DNA from: Culex pipiens pallens
Taxonomy: Eukaryota > Arthropoda > Insecta > Diptera > Culicidae
DNA: 64,000 bases
NCBI RefSeq assembly: GCF_016801865.2
Contig: NC_068937.1
Span: forward strand, 97,735,982 to 97,799,981
Reading direction: 5' to 3'
Positions 1-11,102 of this stretch are shown piece after piece (position 1 is the stretch's first letter; each line of letters opens with the position of its first letter). The translations under genes and the position numbers were made by a program. The notes beneath the pieces are model-generated. The model did no database searches, was not told the origin of the DNA, and saw nothing but the letters and a program-made list of their open reading frames with translations.

Positions 1-680
1 TTCATCGATAGATGAACGTTCCCTCCAACTTTAGTTCAAATCGGTGAAGGTCGAGTCCAACAGTGTACCCAGTTGACCTGGAATGACCCATACATGCTAG
101 AGCCTTGAAATTTTCTGACATAAAATTTATAGTATAAGTACACATTAAAAAAAACATATAAGCCTCGGACGATCCTTAGGGTAGCGTCCATAAAAAAGTT
201 ACTTTAAAGGTATTGGGGTCCTTTTCGACCCCACACTTTAAAAAATCGCAAAAAAAAACAGTTTTTGAACAATTTTGGATCTCTTGGTCTCAAATGAAAG
301 CTTTACTTAGGATGTCCGCTTTCCGAAACCGACCTGGAAAACCCGATTTGGTCACTGTAGAAACCGGGAATCTTCTACAATCGAAAAAAGACCTTTTGAG
401 ACCCTAACTTTGACGACCTGTATCTCCGGCTAATTTCAACCAATCTGAATCCTCCGGGTTGCATTCGACACGTATTTTTCTAAACTTTGACCACAAGTAT
501 TAATATCTCGGACAGGTGACCTACCGGTTCTGAAAATCCGGAACATCCGAAAAGTTAATTTTTTTTCTGTTTTCACGTATGTACGATACCATTACACTTA
601 CGATAGTTGAAATTAATCCATAAAACTTTCTAAAAACACAATACACCAATGACAGAACCCCTCTGGAGTGTTACTGGTCA
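1..680. other. AT-rich stretch, no gene seen
   Basis: No supported gene. Short reading frames here carry no recognisable domain. The wording of the DNA (runs of A and T, phrases such as ccggttcccggg near its right end) resembles degraded dispersed repeats, but I see no terminal repeats or target duplications that would define an element. Confidence 0.4.
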
Positions 681-682
681 GT

Positions 683-962
683 TTCGGGTAACCTGGAACC
701 GGTTCCCGGGTACCCGATGAGCGACCAACTTGACTTGAAACCCATCATGTTTCACACCAAACTTCATGGAATTGAAAGATATGTCAATCTACGGTCATGC
801 CGTTGTTCGCTGACCCACCTGGAACCGATTACCGGTGGTCCCTTGGGGACACTTCCGGAATATGAGAGAAACCCTATCATCCGACATATCAAACTTCATG
901 AAATCGAAAGATACGTCAATCTACGGTCTTGCCGTTGTTCGCTGACCCATCCTGGCCAATCT
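683..962 (+). repeat. Tandem duplication, about 132-bp unit, open in one frame
   Basis: Two diverged copies of a unit of about 132 bp lie head to tail (compare from 741 and from 873). Both contain the phrases tcaatctacggtc and gccgttgttcgctgaccca. Because 132 is divisible by three, one plus-strand frame (717-977) reads through both as a 44-residue repeat whose core is IERYVNLRSCRCSLTH in each copy. Nothing upstream looks like a promoter or splice acceptor. I regard it as a fragment of a longer minisatellite or transposon-internal repeat, not a gene; the conserved frame may simply follow from the unit length. Confidence 0.6.
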
Positions 963-999
963 GGATCCCAGACTTAAAAAAAAATCACCACTTCAATCA

Positions 1000-2260
1000 C
1001 CAAACCAACAAAAAGCCTGGGTAACTTTATTTGTGGAACTTCCATGCCAAAGCTTACCCAAATTGGAGCACTGATTTAGAAAACGTGTTTTTTTTTGCAG
1101 TCCTCATAAAAAACAGAAGTTAATTTTTTTGCACCGAGATGACTTGTGGAAAAGTAAAGATTTCAATTCATTCCTCGAGATTGTACTGTTGTGTATGTAT
1201 ATAAAATCTTACTGTGAGTGTTATTAAACATCGCTGATCACACATGTTACATGTTTAACCCTGCATGAAATTCCCTTCATGCTGAAGCATAAAAATCCCA
1301 GCAGTAATTATGTTACTGGCATTTTTAACGACTTTCGAGTTCTTAATTCGTCCACTTATTTTTTACCAGCCATTACAGATTTCACCACACTCCATATTTG
1401 CATCACTTTTAATTTTTGGTGGAAACAACCCTCAGGCAATCCTTCCTCCGGTACGCTTTTGCTAAATCTGCTAACGGAAAGATACATTCTCGGAAGGAGC
1501 ACTTTCCCCTCAACTTCCACCACAGTTTTCTCTCGTGGTCGTTTTATTTCTAATCCAGCACTACCCATCAACCAATTGGGATTCAAACTTGTGTGTTATC
1601 CTCGTTCTGGGTGGAAATCCGTCACTTTTTATGCCAACAAGGGAAAAAACACACTCTTCGAAGTTATTTCCATCCAACTTGTTATCACCAGCAGCAGCAT
1701 CAACATTGAAGCAATTTCAGCTTTTTCCTCTCAACCCACCCCCAAACTGCGATGCTCTGATAAGGAAAAACTTGTTGTTGCGACGCTTTTCAAACACACG
1801 CACACACACTCGTTTCAATATGGTTTTTCCGATCTCTTTCCTCACTCAGAGATTGCACACTGCTTTTTGCTGCTTGATTTTGCCGGAAATTTTTCCACCT
1901 CTTCTTCGGTTATTTTTCCACGTTGCCTTCGAAGCCACACTGTCATATCCTGGGAAGTGAGTGTTTGGCAACCGGGAGGATGGCAAAAAAAACAGCACCA
2001 CCCTACTCCCACCCACCACCAACCCACCCAAAACTTGTCGTCACCAACCTTTCACAATTCGGCGAAGACGAAGCGCGAGTGGGGCAAATCGAGGAAAAGC
2101 CGGAAAGTGCACACACTGCCGACGTGCCCAAGTACTCCGGATAGTTAAAAATGAAAATGGGAAAATAAAAAAGTACTAAAAAGAGAGAAAAAAAACAAAG
2201 GAATCAATCTGCTGATTGATTCGGGGTAAAGAAAACGGAAAATCACTCAAAACGAAAAGT
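1000..2260 (+). other. Non-repetitive region upstream of the gene, with a long pyrimidine-biased ORF
   Basis: This stretch lacks the dispersed repeats seen elsewhere. It contains the longest non-satellite ORF of the window (1279-2148, 289 codons). The plus strand here is rich in C and T, which depletes the purine-rich stop codons and leaves long open frames in two plus-strand registers at once. The translation is rich in Ser, Thr, His, Phe and Pro, with no domain, signal peptide or membrane pattern that I recognise. It most likely represents proximal upstream or promoter DNA of the gene that starts near 2.4 kb. A species-specific protein or long non-coding RNA cannot be ruled out. Confidence 0.35.
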
Positions 2261-2264
2261 AGTT

Positions 2265-2397
2265 GTTTTTCCGCCCCCGCCCCTTTCCGTATGCCCGGAA
2301 GCAATTAACGCGAACTTTGGTCGCGCGAAACCGCGCACGAGACGTTTTTTTTCGAGAACTGATCGCGAGAAGAGTCGGCCGGAGACTGATCCTGGAG
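2265..2397 (+). promoter_or_regulatory. Probable 5' UTR / promoter-proximal segment
   Basis: A compact block rich in CG dinucleotides (for example ggtcgcgcgaaaccgcgcac and gagtcggccggag) stands out from the AT-rich surroundings and runs into an ATG triplet at 2398. It is followed by GA-rich and GT-rich simple sequence (2458-2475 and about 2545-2575), typical of insect promoter and first-intron edges. I see no clear TATA box. The frame of the downstream ATG is also open upstream to at least 2299, so the exact start is not fixed by a stop codon. Strand and role are inferred from phase-matched exons downstream. Confidence 0.4.
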
Positions 2398-2434
2398 ATG
2401 ATGATGCTGGCGGATTCAAGCTTGCGAAAGCTCG
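2398..2434 (+). CDS. Candidate first coding exon of an unidentified gene
   Basis: Three consecutive ATG codons (2398-2406) begin a frame reading MMMLADSSLRKL and then one base (G at 2434) before a possible donor GTGCGT. This phase-1 end joins correctly to exon 2, which starts with AA (G+AA = Glu). Without splicing the frame stops at 2440-2442. The donor is not ideal: positions +3 and +5 fit and +4 does not. Better-looking donors follow at 2457 (GTGAGA) and 2512 (GTTAGA). If one of those is used, exon 1 is non-coding and translation would start at 8436 in exon 2. Either model gives a plus-strand gene. Function unknown. Confidence 0.4.
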
Positions 2435-2511
2435 GTGCGTGAGGGACCTCCGTTCGGTGAGAGAGAGAGAGCGTGAGTGACTGGCGGAAAATGAGTGCCA
2501 TTTAGTGAAAG

Positions 2512-3824
2512 GTTAGAGCTGATTATACGGTGAACGGACTTGACCATGTGTGAGGGTGTGTTTGTGTGTGTGTGTGCCTTTTTGTTGTGGAATAGTTTGT
2601 ATGAGCAATTACTTTTCAATTTAGAGTGCACAAAGGATGGAACATGGGGAATGATGGTTTGATTATGAGAGCCGTTATTGTTATTGTGTTGAACGGAACA
2701 GAGCAGCTTCCGGGTGGTGTTCGCACGGATGAATAATAGTCGTGATTTGAGTGAAATTAGTTCAGCTGAACCGGATTTTTTTTTATATTTTTCAAAAGAG
2801 TACATGAAGCTTTGTTTTTAAACATTGAAAATCGAACCAATAGTTCCTTTTACAGCTACAGTGAGTCAAATATTTGTCTCTACGGCCCTGTAGCATTATT
2901 CCAAGTAATAGTACCTACAATCTTATTAATCTTCCAATGATTTTACATAATTCGCCGCGGGAGATTGTCCTCTTTAATACACTCAAACCTCTTTTTTCGC
3001 TAATTTTGGTTCTTGCGTAAAAATAATTCGCGTAAAAAAAGGTTTCATTATTTTTGAGATTTATAAAGAATTATTATTTTTTAAATAACAATGTTATGGC
3101 AAGTTATTGGGGATTCAAAATAGTTTCAGTGACCTACTCTGCAGCATGTTAATATGAGCTGGATTATAAGAATTCCCGGAAGTTATGAACCGAATATCTT
3201 CCTGTCCAACAAGGGTCTGTACCGGTGTATTCACCATCGTGATAATTTCGAGTAGCTTTCGTGAGCTGCGATGGTTACTAGCGTGTCCCAAAAAAAAAAA
3301 CACGAAGTCGAGGAACTAAATGTGCTCAGTTTTCAAATGATAGATAATCATGTAAGAAACAACTCTCTCATACATGAAAACTTTCGGAAAAATCGTATAA
3401 ATAAATATTTTTTATGAAAAAAAGTAATTTTTTTCGACAATTTCACAAAATCTGCTTAGAAAAAATGGAAAATCTTTAAATTTCAAATACCGGAAACCGG
3501 GGTGAATTCGATAGGGTTTCAATTTGTTTTTGGAATATTTTCCAACAGGTAAGGTTTTTCGCAAGATTATTATTTTTAAAACATGTTCTGGGGTAGGTCA
3601 CACAAAGTCCTTGCACTATTTTGGAAAAAAAAGTATTTTCAATAGTGTTTAGAAAAAAAGTTACGTTAAAAATTTTTATTTTAAACTCCGGGTTGACTTT
3701 GATATTCTTAGTTTTTCTTGTTAAAATCATATTTAAGACGTTCAAATTTTATTTGCACGTTAAATGTACCATCACTTAAAAAGCTGATATAGTTTAAAAA
3801 AAAATAGATGATTATATTTAGAAA
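2512..3824. other. Intron 1, proximal part
   Basis: AT-rich, presumably intronic. It holds a GT-rich microsatellite (about 2545-2575), a short end-like phrase ctacagtgagtcaaatattt near 2857 that resembles a TA-target transposon terminus, and degraded repeat text. A minus-strand frame at 3115-3303 has a varied amino-acid composition but no motif I know. No exon seen. Confidence 0.4.
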
Positions 3825-4430
3825 GAACGAAGTCGCTAGCTTGTTTTGTTCAAAAGTTTGAGCAATTTTACGTTTTCAAGTAAGCATTTTTTCAAATATT
3901 TGTATCTTTTTTTGGTGGAAACAAAATAACATTCTATTTGTTGCTCTGAAAGCTTAAGACTTCTTCTATATGTTTATTTAAAAATCACATGAGGGTTTTT
4001 TCGATAACTCAAATAAAAATTGTTTAAAGATTGTATTTTTTTTTCAATTGGGCGTATGCGTCACTTTTTTAATTTCGGCTTTATTATCTTAATATTTTAA
4101 TGTCCGGAAGTTTTCCTAATCATATATAAGCTAAATAAAGGCACCAAAAATGTTTGAAACTTCGGTTTTGATATGAAATTGCCAACTCACTCATTAAATA
4201 TATCTAAAAATAACAATCTTTAAACAATTTTTATTTGAGTTATCGAAAAACCCTCATGAGATTTTTACATCATCGTAAAGTAGAAGTCTTAAGCTTTCAA
4301 ATGCAACAAACAGAATGTTTTTTGGTTTCCACCAAAAAAAGATACAAACATTTGAAAAAGGCTTATTTGAAAACGTAAAATTAACTTTTGAAAAAAACAA
4401 GCAAGCGACTTCGTTCCTTCGTCAAAAGAC
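3825..4430. repeat. Inverted repeat (foldback), about 0.6 kb
   Basis: Left arm about 3825-4035 and right arm about 4215-4425 are imperfect reverse complements. The left arm reads gttttttcgataactcaaat and the right reads atttgagttatcgaaaaacc; both carry ggtggaaac/gtttccacc and the sequence around gaacgaagtcgc. The loop is about 180 bp. No coding capacity. Probably a MITE or foldback element; target duplications not identified. Confidence 0.65.
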
Positions 4431-5110
4431 GCGTTTTTTAGTCCTCCAAATATTTTCCGAAGACACCAAAATTGCCAAAAATAATGCAAGAAAGTATGCT
4501 GTAGAATGAACAGATTAAGAGATAGAAATTTGGTGTCTTGAGCAAAGTTGTTCAGAATGGTTAGCACTACAAAACTGCCGAATAAAGTATGTATGTCCCT
4601 ATCTCATCAGGGTGCGGAGATAGATTTTGAAAAACTAAGAAAATTTAGGACCACCCTAGTATCCTTATGACCAAAAGTCGTATAATTTTGTACTGATCAA
4701 ATGTTCGTTTGACACCATAGCTCTAAAATGCTTCCCCGAAGCAGCAATAATTTTTGCCTGCTAATTTCACTTCTCAGACCACTGCGCCTCGGTTATGAAC
4801 TCAAAAATTTCATCATCTGTATTGATACATGCATCTTGTAGGAAATTTTTCGCCAAAGATCTAAGCAACTTTGAAGTTTTATCAACTCTGAGCTACGATT
4901 TTCCAGTTTTTTATAAAGAAAGAATATTGTTTTTTTGAAAATGTTGAAATTAATCATCTTTGGCGTACAACATTAAAGGAAACTTATCCCTAATTTGAAG
5001 TGAGGCTATATCGCAACTGTTTTTAAACATAATTAGCTCATCCTCTAATACTTAGGCCACCTGGTGCTGTTTTCTCATGGCACACTACGTGCTAAATCAA
5101 TGAATTACTA
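4431..5110. other. Intronic spacer, no gene seen
   Basis: AT-rich, with phrases common to dispersed repeats in this window, such as gcaaagttg followed by ttttgaaaaactaag. No terminal repeats, exon or RNA gene identified. Confidence 0.4.
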
Positions 5111-5477
5111 CACAGCAAAAAATCCGATGGTAAAATCGCATGCAAAAGCATGCACATCACCTTCGTCAAAATAAACACTTAATATTACACACTGCATGTA
5201 CAATTTTTGCAAACACAAAAAAAGTTGCAACCGACGGGATTCAAACCCTGCACCAACAGTAAGGACTGGCGCCTTAGCCCACTCGGCCATCAGACCGATG
5301 TAAAGCTGCAAGGATAAACGCATATATGAGCTTGACATTTCAGTCAAGTAGGTTTCCCATGCTGATAGGCTACATATTTCAGGGTGTAAAATAACATAAA
5401 ATTGCATAAAATAATGCAATATTTATTTTACACCCAGGCCTTTTACACGCAGCTGGATTACTACTTTTTTAGCTGTG
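5111..5477 (-). mobile_element. MITE-like element carrying a tRNA-like segment, copy 1
   Basis: The element starts CACAGCAAAAAATCC and ends TTTTTTAGCTGTG, a short inverted terminal repeat. A complete copy of the same family at 60439-60802 shows a TA target duplication. Inside, on the minus strand, is a tRNA-like block (5224-5300) with good Pol III A- and B-box matches. The rest is AT-rich with internal palindromic words (gcatgcaaaagcatgc). No transposase is encoded, so it would depend on an enzyme supplied elsewhere. The tRNA orientation is used as the element strand. Confidence 0.75.
5224..5300 (-). pseudogene. tRNA-like sequence (Leu/Ser-type boxes) inside MITE copy 1
   Basis: On the minus strand it has a Leu/Ser-type A box (TGGCCGAGTGGGCTAAGGCG) and a B box (GGTTTGAATCC, written for the family; this copy reads GGGTTTGAATCCC). 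The acceptor and variable arms do not fold into a normal class II tRNA, so I treat it as tRNA-derived, not a working tRNA. It may still recruit TFIIIC. Confidence 0.65.
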
Positions 5478-5858
5478 ATAGCTATACCGATTGTGAATAC
5501 ACCGATAGAAACACCCGTTGAACAGATAGTTATTCAATTTGCAACTTCCAGATGTTCTTAGTGGTCCAGAACATCCCAAGATGATGCAGAGTATGCTTAG
5601 GTCGCTTAAAATTGATTTGCGTTATTTTGAATTCTTCGCGTAAAATACGCGTTAAACAAAATCCGCGCAAAAGGAGGTCGCGTAAAAGGAGGTTTGACCG
5701 TACCCTCTCATCCCGAGCATGGGTAAATAACAAGGGAAATGCGTAATAATACCTTTCTCTGGTATCAATACCAAATTTTGGTACCCTTTAAAATTTGTCT
5801 TAAGGATTATGCAAGAGCAAAATGTGGTATCATACCAATTTAAGGTATTGTTTTGATA
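5478..5858. repeat. Remnant of the GGTATT/AATACC palindromic repeat
   Basis: Contains repeated ggtat/ataccaa words (for example tggtatcaataccaaatttt) like the palindromic element at 11439-11853. The adjacent MITE copy 2 interrupts it: similar text (cattttggtattcttttggt) resumes after 6230. No gene. Confidence 0.45.
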
Positions 5859-6230
5859 CACAGCAAAAAAAAAAATCGATGGTAAAATCGCATGCAAAAG
5901 CATGCACATCACCTTCGTCAAAATAAACACTGAATATTACACACTGCATGTAAATTTTTTGCAAACACAAAAAAAAGTTGCAACCGACGGGATTCAAACC
6001 CAGCACTAACAGTAAGGACTGGCGCCTTAGCCCTCTCGGCCATCAGACCGATGAAAATCTGAAAGGATAAACGCATTTATGATCTTGACATTTCGGTCAA
6101 GGAGGTATCCCATACTGATGGGCTACATATTTCAGGGTGTAAAATCACATAAAATTGCATAACATAATGCAATATTTATTTTACACTCAGGCCTTTTACA
6201 CGCAGCTGAATTACTACTTTTTTAGCTGTG
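5859..6230 (-). mobile_element. MITE-like element carrying a tRNA-like segment, copy 2
   Basis: Same family and orientation as the element at 5111-5477, only about 380 bp away: CACAGCAAAA start, TTTTTTAGCTGTG end, tRNA-like block on the minus strand at 5977-6053 with the same A- and B-box words. The two copies differ by scattered substitutions, so they look like separate insertions or an old duplication. Flanks are ata on both sides, compatible with a TA target duplication but not clean. Confidence 0.72.
5977..6053 (-). pseudogene. tRNA-like sequence inside MITE copy 2
   Basis: Near-identical to the tRNA-like block at 5224-5300. The A box differs slightly (GGCCGAGAGGGCTAAGGCG) and the B box is intact. 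Same reservations about folding. Confidence 0.6.
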
Positions 6231-6562
6231 ATATTGCAAAATTGCAGAATTTGTCAATGGTCGGACACCACATTTTGGTATTCTTTTGGTATTACAGTAT
6301 TTTATCAAATTCCTCTGAAACTATGGGATAATTATGACCAATTTTGACAAAATAATTAATTTTGCGCTAAAATGATGTCTCAAAGCGAATGCTTTCATGG
6401 AAAACCGGTAATTTCAAACTTGATTTTAAACTTTTTTGAAAATTTTCTTAGTCAGGATGGCACATTTTGGTATTAAAGTGTTTTGTCAAATTCCTCTGAA
6501 ACTATGGGAAAATGTTGATTATTTTTTTTTTAAATCGTTCAAATTTCTCTAAGTCGGGATAA
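6231..6562. other. Repeat-derived spacer, no gene seen
   Basis: Two similar sentences of sequence (catttggta and caaattcctctgaaactatg) occur about 190 bp apart, indicating an internal direct repeat. No exon or RNA gene. Confidence 0.4.
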
Positions 6563-6570
6563 CCAAATAC

Positions 6571-8249
6571 TAGAGCGTCCAATTTTCCGTCCCGGGAAAA
6601 AAATTCCCGGGATTTCCCGAAAAAAAATATTTCCCGTTTCCCGGAAAATTTGTAAATTTCCCGGGAATTCCCAAAATTCAAGCGGAAGTATACATTTTCA
6701 TAAATTTTTGGAACTATTTTTTGAAAATGCTCTGAAAAAATAATAAATGAACAAACTCAACATGATTTTGTACAATTAAATGTATTGTTAGGTTTATTTA
6801 TAATTAATCAGATTGTCAGAAATTAGGGTATCAGAATTATTTCTGATAATATTAATATTTGAAGCAACTGGAAATAGACTGGAAATGCTTAATGAGTATT
6901 AAATTATTACAATTAAGTAAGCTTTTAACAGATTGATGTTATTTCATCAAAACAATATTAACTCCTTACCTTAAAATTAAAACTGAGATTTTTTTACGTT
7001 TTTGTTTACCATGATCAAATGAGATGAAAATCGATTTTGTGCAAAAAGAATTAATTCAATTGGTTGAATACCTAGTACTAAATAAATTACAATTTGAAGT
7101 AAAAGAACTATGGAGCACTGGTGCAACTACAGGTGTAAGAGGGTTACATGTGAAAAAATAGAAGACTTTTTGTGAAATGATGTTAATTTATCGTATAATT
7201 TAAATCATGTTGCATAATAATACAAAAAAAAAACATTGAAAAATTACTTTCTATTGTTTGTTCTCAAAAAATGCAAAAATATATTCAAAGCTTGCTTCAA
7301 ATATTTGAAAACATTGGGTTGTTTGGAGTAAAACAAATACTAAAAAGCTTTACCATTTCGACGTCGTCGTGCTATCTTGTCGCACCCGCCATTTTGACGT
7401 TCCGAGAAAAACGCGTTTTAATGTTTGACCTTGAATATACAAAAACGAGAGCACGCAATGTAAACAATAACAAACACGTTTTGTTTGGCTGACCATTCTG
7501 TGCATTGTCCCAAAGTTTGGTTGAAGTTGGTTGCTGGAGTCCCGAGTTATAATTACAAATGTTTACGGTAGTCTAGCTTGTACGTGCGACAAACGCATCC
7601 TGACTTTCCTGGCCTAAAATCCCTTTGGCCTTTTGTCGCACTTACATCAATTTTCATGGAGTGACAAGATAGCACGACAAGATTGAAACTACTTTCATAT
7701 ATAAAGTGACAAAAATGCACGGAGATTTTTCGGTTTTTATTGAATATCTCAGGATTGAAATCGAATTTTGGGGATCTGTGAAGGTCAAAAGGTGAGGCAT
7801 TGTGGGCTGCACAAAATGGCGTTCTTAACTCAATTTGGCCCAAAATGCACGTACGACAAGTTAGCACGATGGCGACGATTTGTTCAAAAGCTGAAACCAG
7901 TATTTGTCATGAAAAACATAATTTCTGCATGTGTTTTTTTTTCCTGATTTCAATAAACTGGTCACAGAGGCAAGTTTAAAATTTCTCATCAAAAATACCA
8001 AAATACATTTTCTTGTAGTTGAATGATTTTTTACATGCAGTCAAGCTGTTAATTGATCTTCACACTTATTTAAACTATTAATGTTGATTTCCTTTACAAT
8101 TTTGTTGCATAATATTAATTAAAACCAAGATCATAAACTAAATTCAATAAATTCAAAATTTCCCGGGAATTCCCGGGATTTCCAGGGAAATTGGCTGAAA
8201 ATTTCCCGTTTCCCGGGAAATTTGTAACCCCGGGAAATTGGACGCTCTA
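6571..8249. mobile_element. hAT-type non-autonomous element, 1.68 kb
   Basis: Terminal inverted repeats: TAGAGCGTCCAATTTTCC on the left, and on the right GGAAATTGGACGCTCTA, its reverse complement. It is flanked by the 8-bp direct repeat CCAAATAC (6563-6570 and 8250-8257), the target size of hAT transposons. Both subterminal zones are packed with CCCGGGAA/TTCCCGGG words, probably subterminal binding sites. No transposase frame is visible; the interior is AT-rich and contains a second inverted-repeat block (7359-7877). The element ends about 100 bp before exon 2 of the host gene. Confidence 0.85.
7359..7877. repeat. Inverted-repeat block nested in the hAT-type element
   Basis: The left end reads cgacgtcgtcgtgctatctt and the right end is an imperfect reverse complement (aagttagcacgatggcgacg). 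An internal third copy (gacaagatagcacgac) lies near 7668. It is GC-richer than the surrounding element. It could be a separate insertion or a captured sequence; target duplication not clear. Confidence 0.5.
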
Positions 8250-8355
8250 CCAAATACTTTGAAAAACGAGTCAATCGACAGATTATTGAATTTTGTTGAA
8301 TTTCAATCCAGTTTCATTTTAATAACACTTATTTTTCAGTCTTGTTATTTTACAG

Positions 8356-8448
8356 AAGCTTCAAGAACTTCAAGCACAGACCGTTCTTCAACGACAAATG
8401 CATTCGATGTGGTGAAGAATATCACTAAGAACAACATGGAATCATCAG
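8356..8448 (+). CDS. Exon 2 of the unidentified gene
   Basis: Strong acceptor (tcttgttattttacag) and strong donor (GTGAGT at 8449). A second acceptor-like ttttcag lies 16 bp upstream at 8339. The open frame begins after the two bases AA and reads EASRTSSTDRSSTTNAFDVV (with the first Glu split across the intron), then KNITKNNMESS, ending in one base of a split codon. The phase-1 start fits exon 1 at 2434 and the phase-1 end fits exon 3 (G+AA = Glu). Ser/Thr-rich and polar, so probably a disordered N-terminal region. The internal ATG at 8436 has a favourable context (AACAACATGG) and could be the start if exon 1 is non-coding. No domain recognised. Confidence 0.7.
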
Positions 8449-8603
8449 GTGAGTAGATTTGGCTATTGCATATGGATCATTTCCGTTTTGCCTTCCTCAC
8501 TGAGGTAAGGCTATAATCCTGCTCTAAAAATGAACTTTTTATTAAAAGCTTGAAGACCCACCTTCATATATACATATCGACTCAGAATCGAAAACTGAAC
8601 AAA

Positions 8604-8690
8604 TGTCTGTGTGTGTGTGTATGTGTGTGTGTGTATGTGTGTGTGTGTATGTGTGTGTGTATTTGTGTGTGTGTGTATGTATGTATGTGT
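8604..8690. repeat. GT/GTAT microsatellite
   Basis: An almost pure (GT)n tract with regularly spaced GTAT interruptions, inside the left part of the GCCTTCCTCA element. Confidence 0.9.
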
Positions 8691-9816
8691 TAAAAAATCT
8701 TGCCAAGTTTTCTCAGCACTGGCCGAACCGATTTTGATCGAACCAGTTGCATTCGACTTGGTTTAGGGTCCCATACATCGCTATTGAATTGTTTGAAGTT
8801 TCGATAAGTAGTTCAAAAGTTATGTATAAAAATGTGTTTTCACATATATCCGGATCTCACTTAAATGGATGTAAACGATGTCCGGATCCATCATCCGACC
8901 CATCGTTGGTTAGGTAATCGAGAGACCTTTCCAACGAGTCCACAACATTGAAGATCTGGCAACCTGGTCTCGAGTTATGACCACTTAAGTGATATTTATG
9001 TACTTTTTTGAAGCCGGATCTCACTTAAATGCATGTAAACGATGTCCGGATCCATCATCCGACTCATCGTTGGTTAGGAAATCGAGAGACCTTTCCAACG
9101 AGTCCACAACATTGAAGATTTGGCAACCCTGTCTCGAGTTATGACCACTTAAGTGATATTTATGTACTTTTTTGAAGCCGGATCTCACTTAAATGTATGT
9201 AAACGATGTCCGGAACCATCATCCGACCCATCGTTGGTTAGGTAATCGAGAGACCTTTCCAACGAGTCCACAACATTGAAGATCTGGCAACCCTGTCTCG
9301 AGTTATGACCATTTAAGTGATATTTATGTACTTTTTTGAAGCCGGATCTCACATAAATGGATGTAAACGATGTCCGGATCCATCATCCGACCCGTTGGTT
9401 AGGTAATCGAGAGACCTTTCCAACGAGTCCACAACATTGAAGATCTGGCAACCTGGTCTCGAGTTATGACCACTTAAGTGATATTTATGTACTTTTTTGA
9501 AGCCGGATCTCACTTAAATGCATGTAAACGATGTCCGGATCCATCATCCGACTCATCGTTGGTTAGGTAATCGAGAGACCTTTCCAACGAGTCCACAACA
9601 TTGAAGATCTGGCAACCCTGTCTCGAGTTATGACCATTTAAGTGATATTTATGTACTTTTTTGAAGCCGGATCTCACATAAATGGATGTAAACGATGTCC
9701 GGATCCATCATCCGACCCGTTGGTTAGGTAATCGAGAGACCTTTCCAACGAGTCCACAACATTGAAGATCTGGCAACCCTGTCTCGAGTTATGACCACTT
9801 AAGTGATATTTATGTA

Positions 9817-10031
9817 CCGTAAACTGGGGTCAATCGGGACACATGGGGCGAATTGGGACAGCAGTTTTAACCATGTTGGAGCACAATATTTTGATTTTTC
9901 TGGTTAGTTTCAGTTAGAACAGACTCAAACCAACAAAATGTGTACATCCATTTCCAAATATAAAAGCTTTAAGTGCTCTAAAAACTGCTGTCCCTATTCA
10001 GACTGAAGTCCCGATTCGCCCCAGATTACGG
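9817..10031. mobile_element. CCGTAA MITE inserted in a satellite unit
   Basis: Starts CCGTAAACTGGGG and ends CCCCAGATTACGG, flanked by TA (9815-9816 and 10032-10033). Other satellite units carry the uninterrupted target (tttatgtactttttt), which proves insertion at a TA. The interior (gcagttttaaccatgttgga) is nearly the same as in the element at 28177-28372. TA target and size suggest a Tc1/mariner-mobilised MITE. Confidence 0.9.
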
Positions 10032-10347
10032 TACTTTTTTGAAGCCGGATCTCACTTAAATGCATGTAAACGATGTCCGGATCCATCATCCGACCCATCG
10101 TTGGTTAGGTAATCGAGAGACCTTTCCAACGAGTCCACAACATTGAAGATCTGGCAACCCTGTCTCGAGTTATGACCACTTAAGTGATATTGATGTACTT
10201 TTTTGAAGCCGGATCTCACTTAAATGTATGTAAACGCTGTCCGGATCCATCATCTGACCCATCGTTGGTTAGGTAATCAAGAGACCTTTCCAACGAGTCC
10301 ACAACATCGAAGATCTGGCAACCCTGCCTCGAATTACGACCACTTAA

Positions 10348-11102
10348 GAGGCAGTATTTGTAAATATTGCTCGGTTTGTTCTAGAGGTCGTATCGTATCC
10401 GATTTGGATGAAACTTTCAGCGTTTGTTTGTCTATACATGAGATGAACTCATGTCAAATATGAGCCCTCTACGACAAAGGGAAATGGGGTAAAACGGGCT
10501 TTGAAGTTTGAGGTCGAAAAAACATAAAAAATCTTAAAATTGCTCGCATTTCCGTAAAACTTCATCAATTCCAACTCTCTTAGATGCATTCGAAAGGTCT
10601 TTTGAAGCCCTTCAAAATGTGCAATAGACATCCAGGATTGGTTCGACTTTTCTCTTAGCTTTTGCAAATTACTGTCAAAAATGGATTTTTTTAAAACCTT
10701 AATATCTTTTTGAACAGCCTCCAACACCCATACTCCCATAGGTCAAAAGATAGGTAATTTCATACACTATAAGCCTACGGTATTAACTTTTTGGCCAATC
10801 GCAGTTTTTGTCATAGTTTTTCGATTTTTCTAGAACATACATTTTACAACGCTAGTTTTTGCCCTGTAGGCCGCCATAGCGTCACTTTTTGGTCTCAATT
10901 TTGTCATATTCGGAATCCTCGGACAATTTCACGTAAGTTTGAAGTATTGGAGTTTTAAATTTGATTTAAAAAATAATTAAATAAAACAACATTTAAAACA
11001 TGGCATGAGTTCATCTCATGCATAGACAAACAAACGCTGAAAGTTTCATCCAAATCGGAGCACTTCGATACGACCTGTTACACATTGGTGAAAAACTCGC
11101 TC
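10348..11102. mobile_element. TTAA-target MITE (piggyBac-like) inserted in the satellite
   Basis: Flanked by TTAA on both sides (10344-10347, 11103-11106), while intact satellite units read cacttaagtg with a single TTAA. Short ends GAGGCAGTATTT and (reverse complement of the right end) GAGCGAGTTTTT are imperfectly matched. Further in lies a longer inverted repeat: gaaactttcagcgtttgttt near 10410 against its complement near 11030. The TTAA target is the signature of piggyBac-type transposition. No transposase. Confidence 0.78.

Noticed and set aside
1279..2148. 289-codon plus-strand ORF as a protein gene
   Set aside because: Pyrimidine-rich strand suppresses stop codons in more than one frame; no domain, no convincing start context or intron structure. 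Kept only as a region note.
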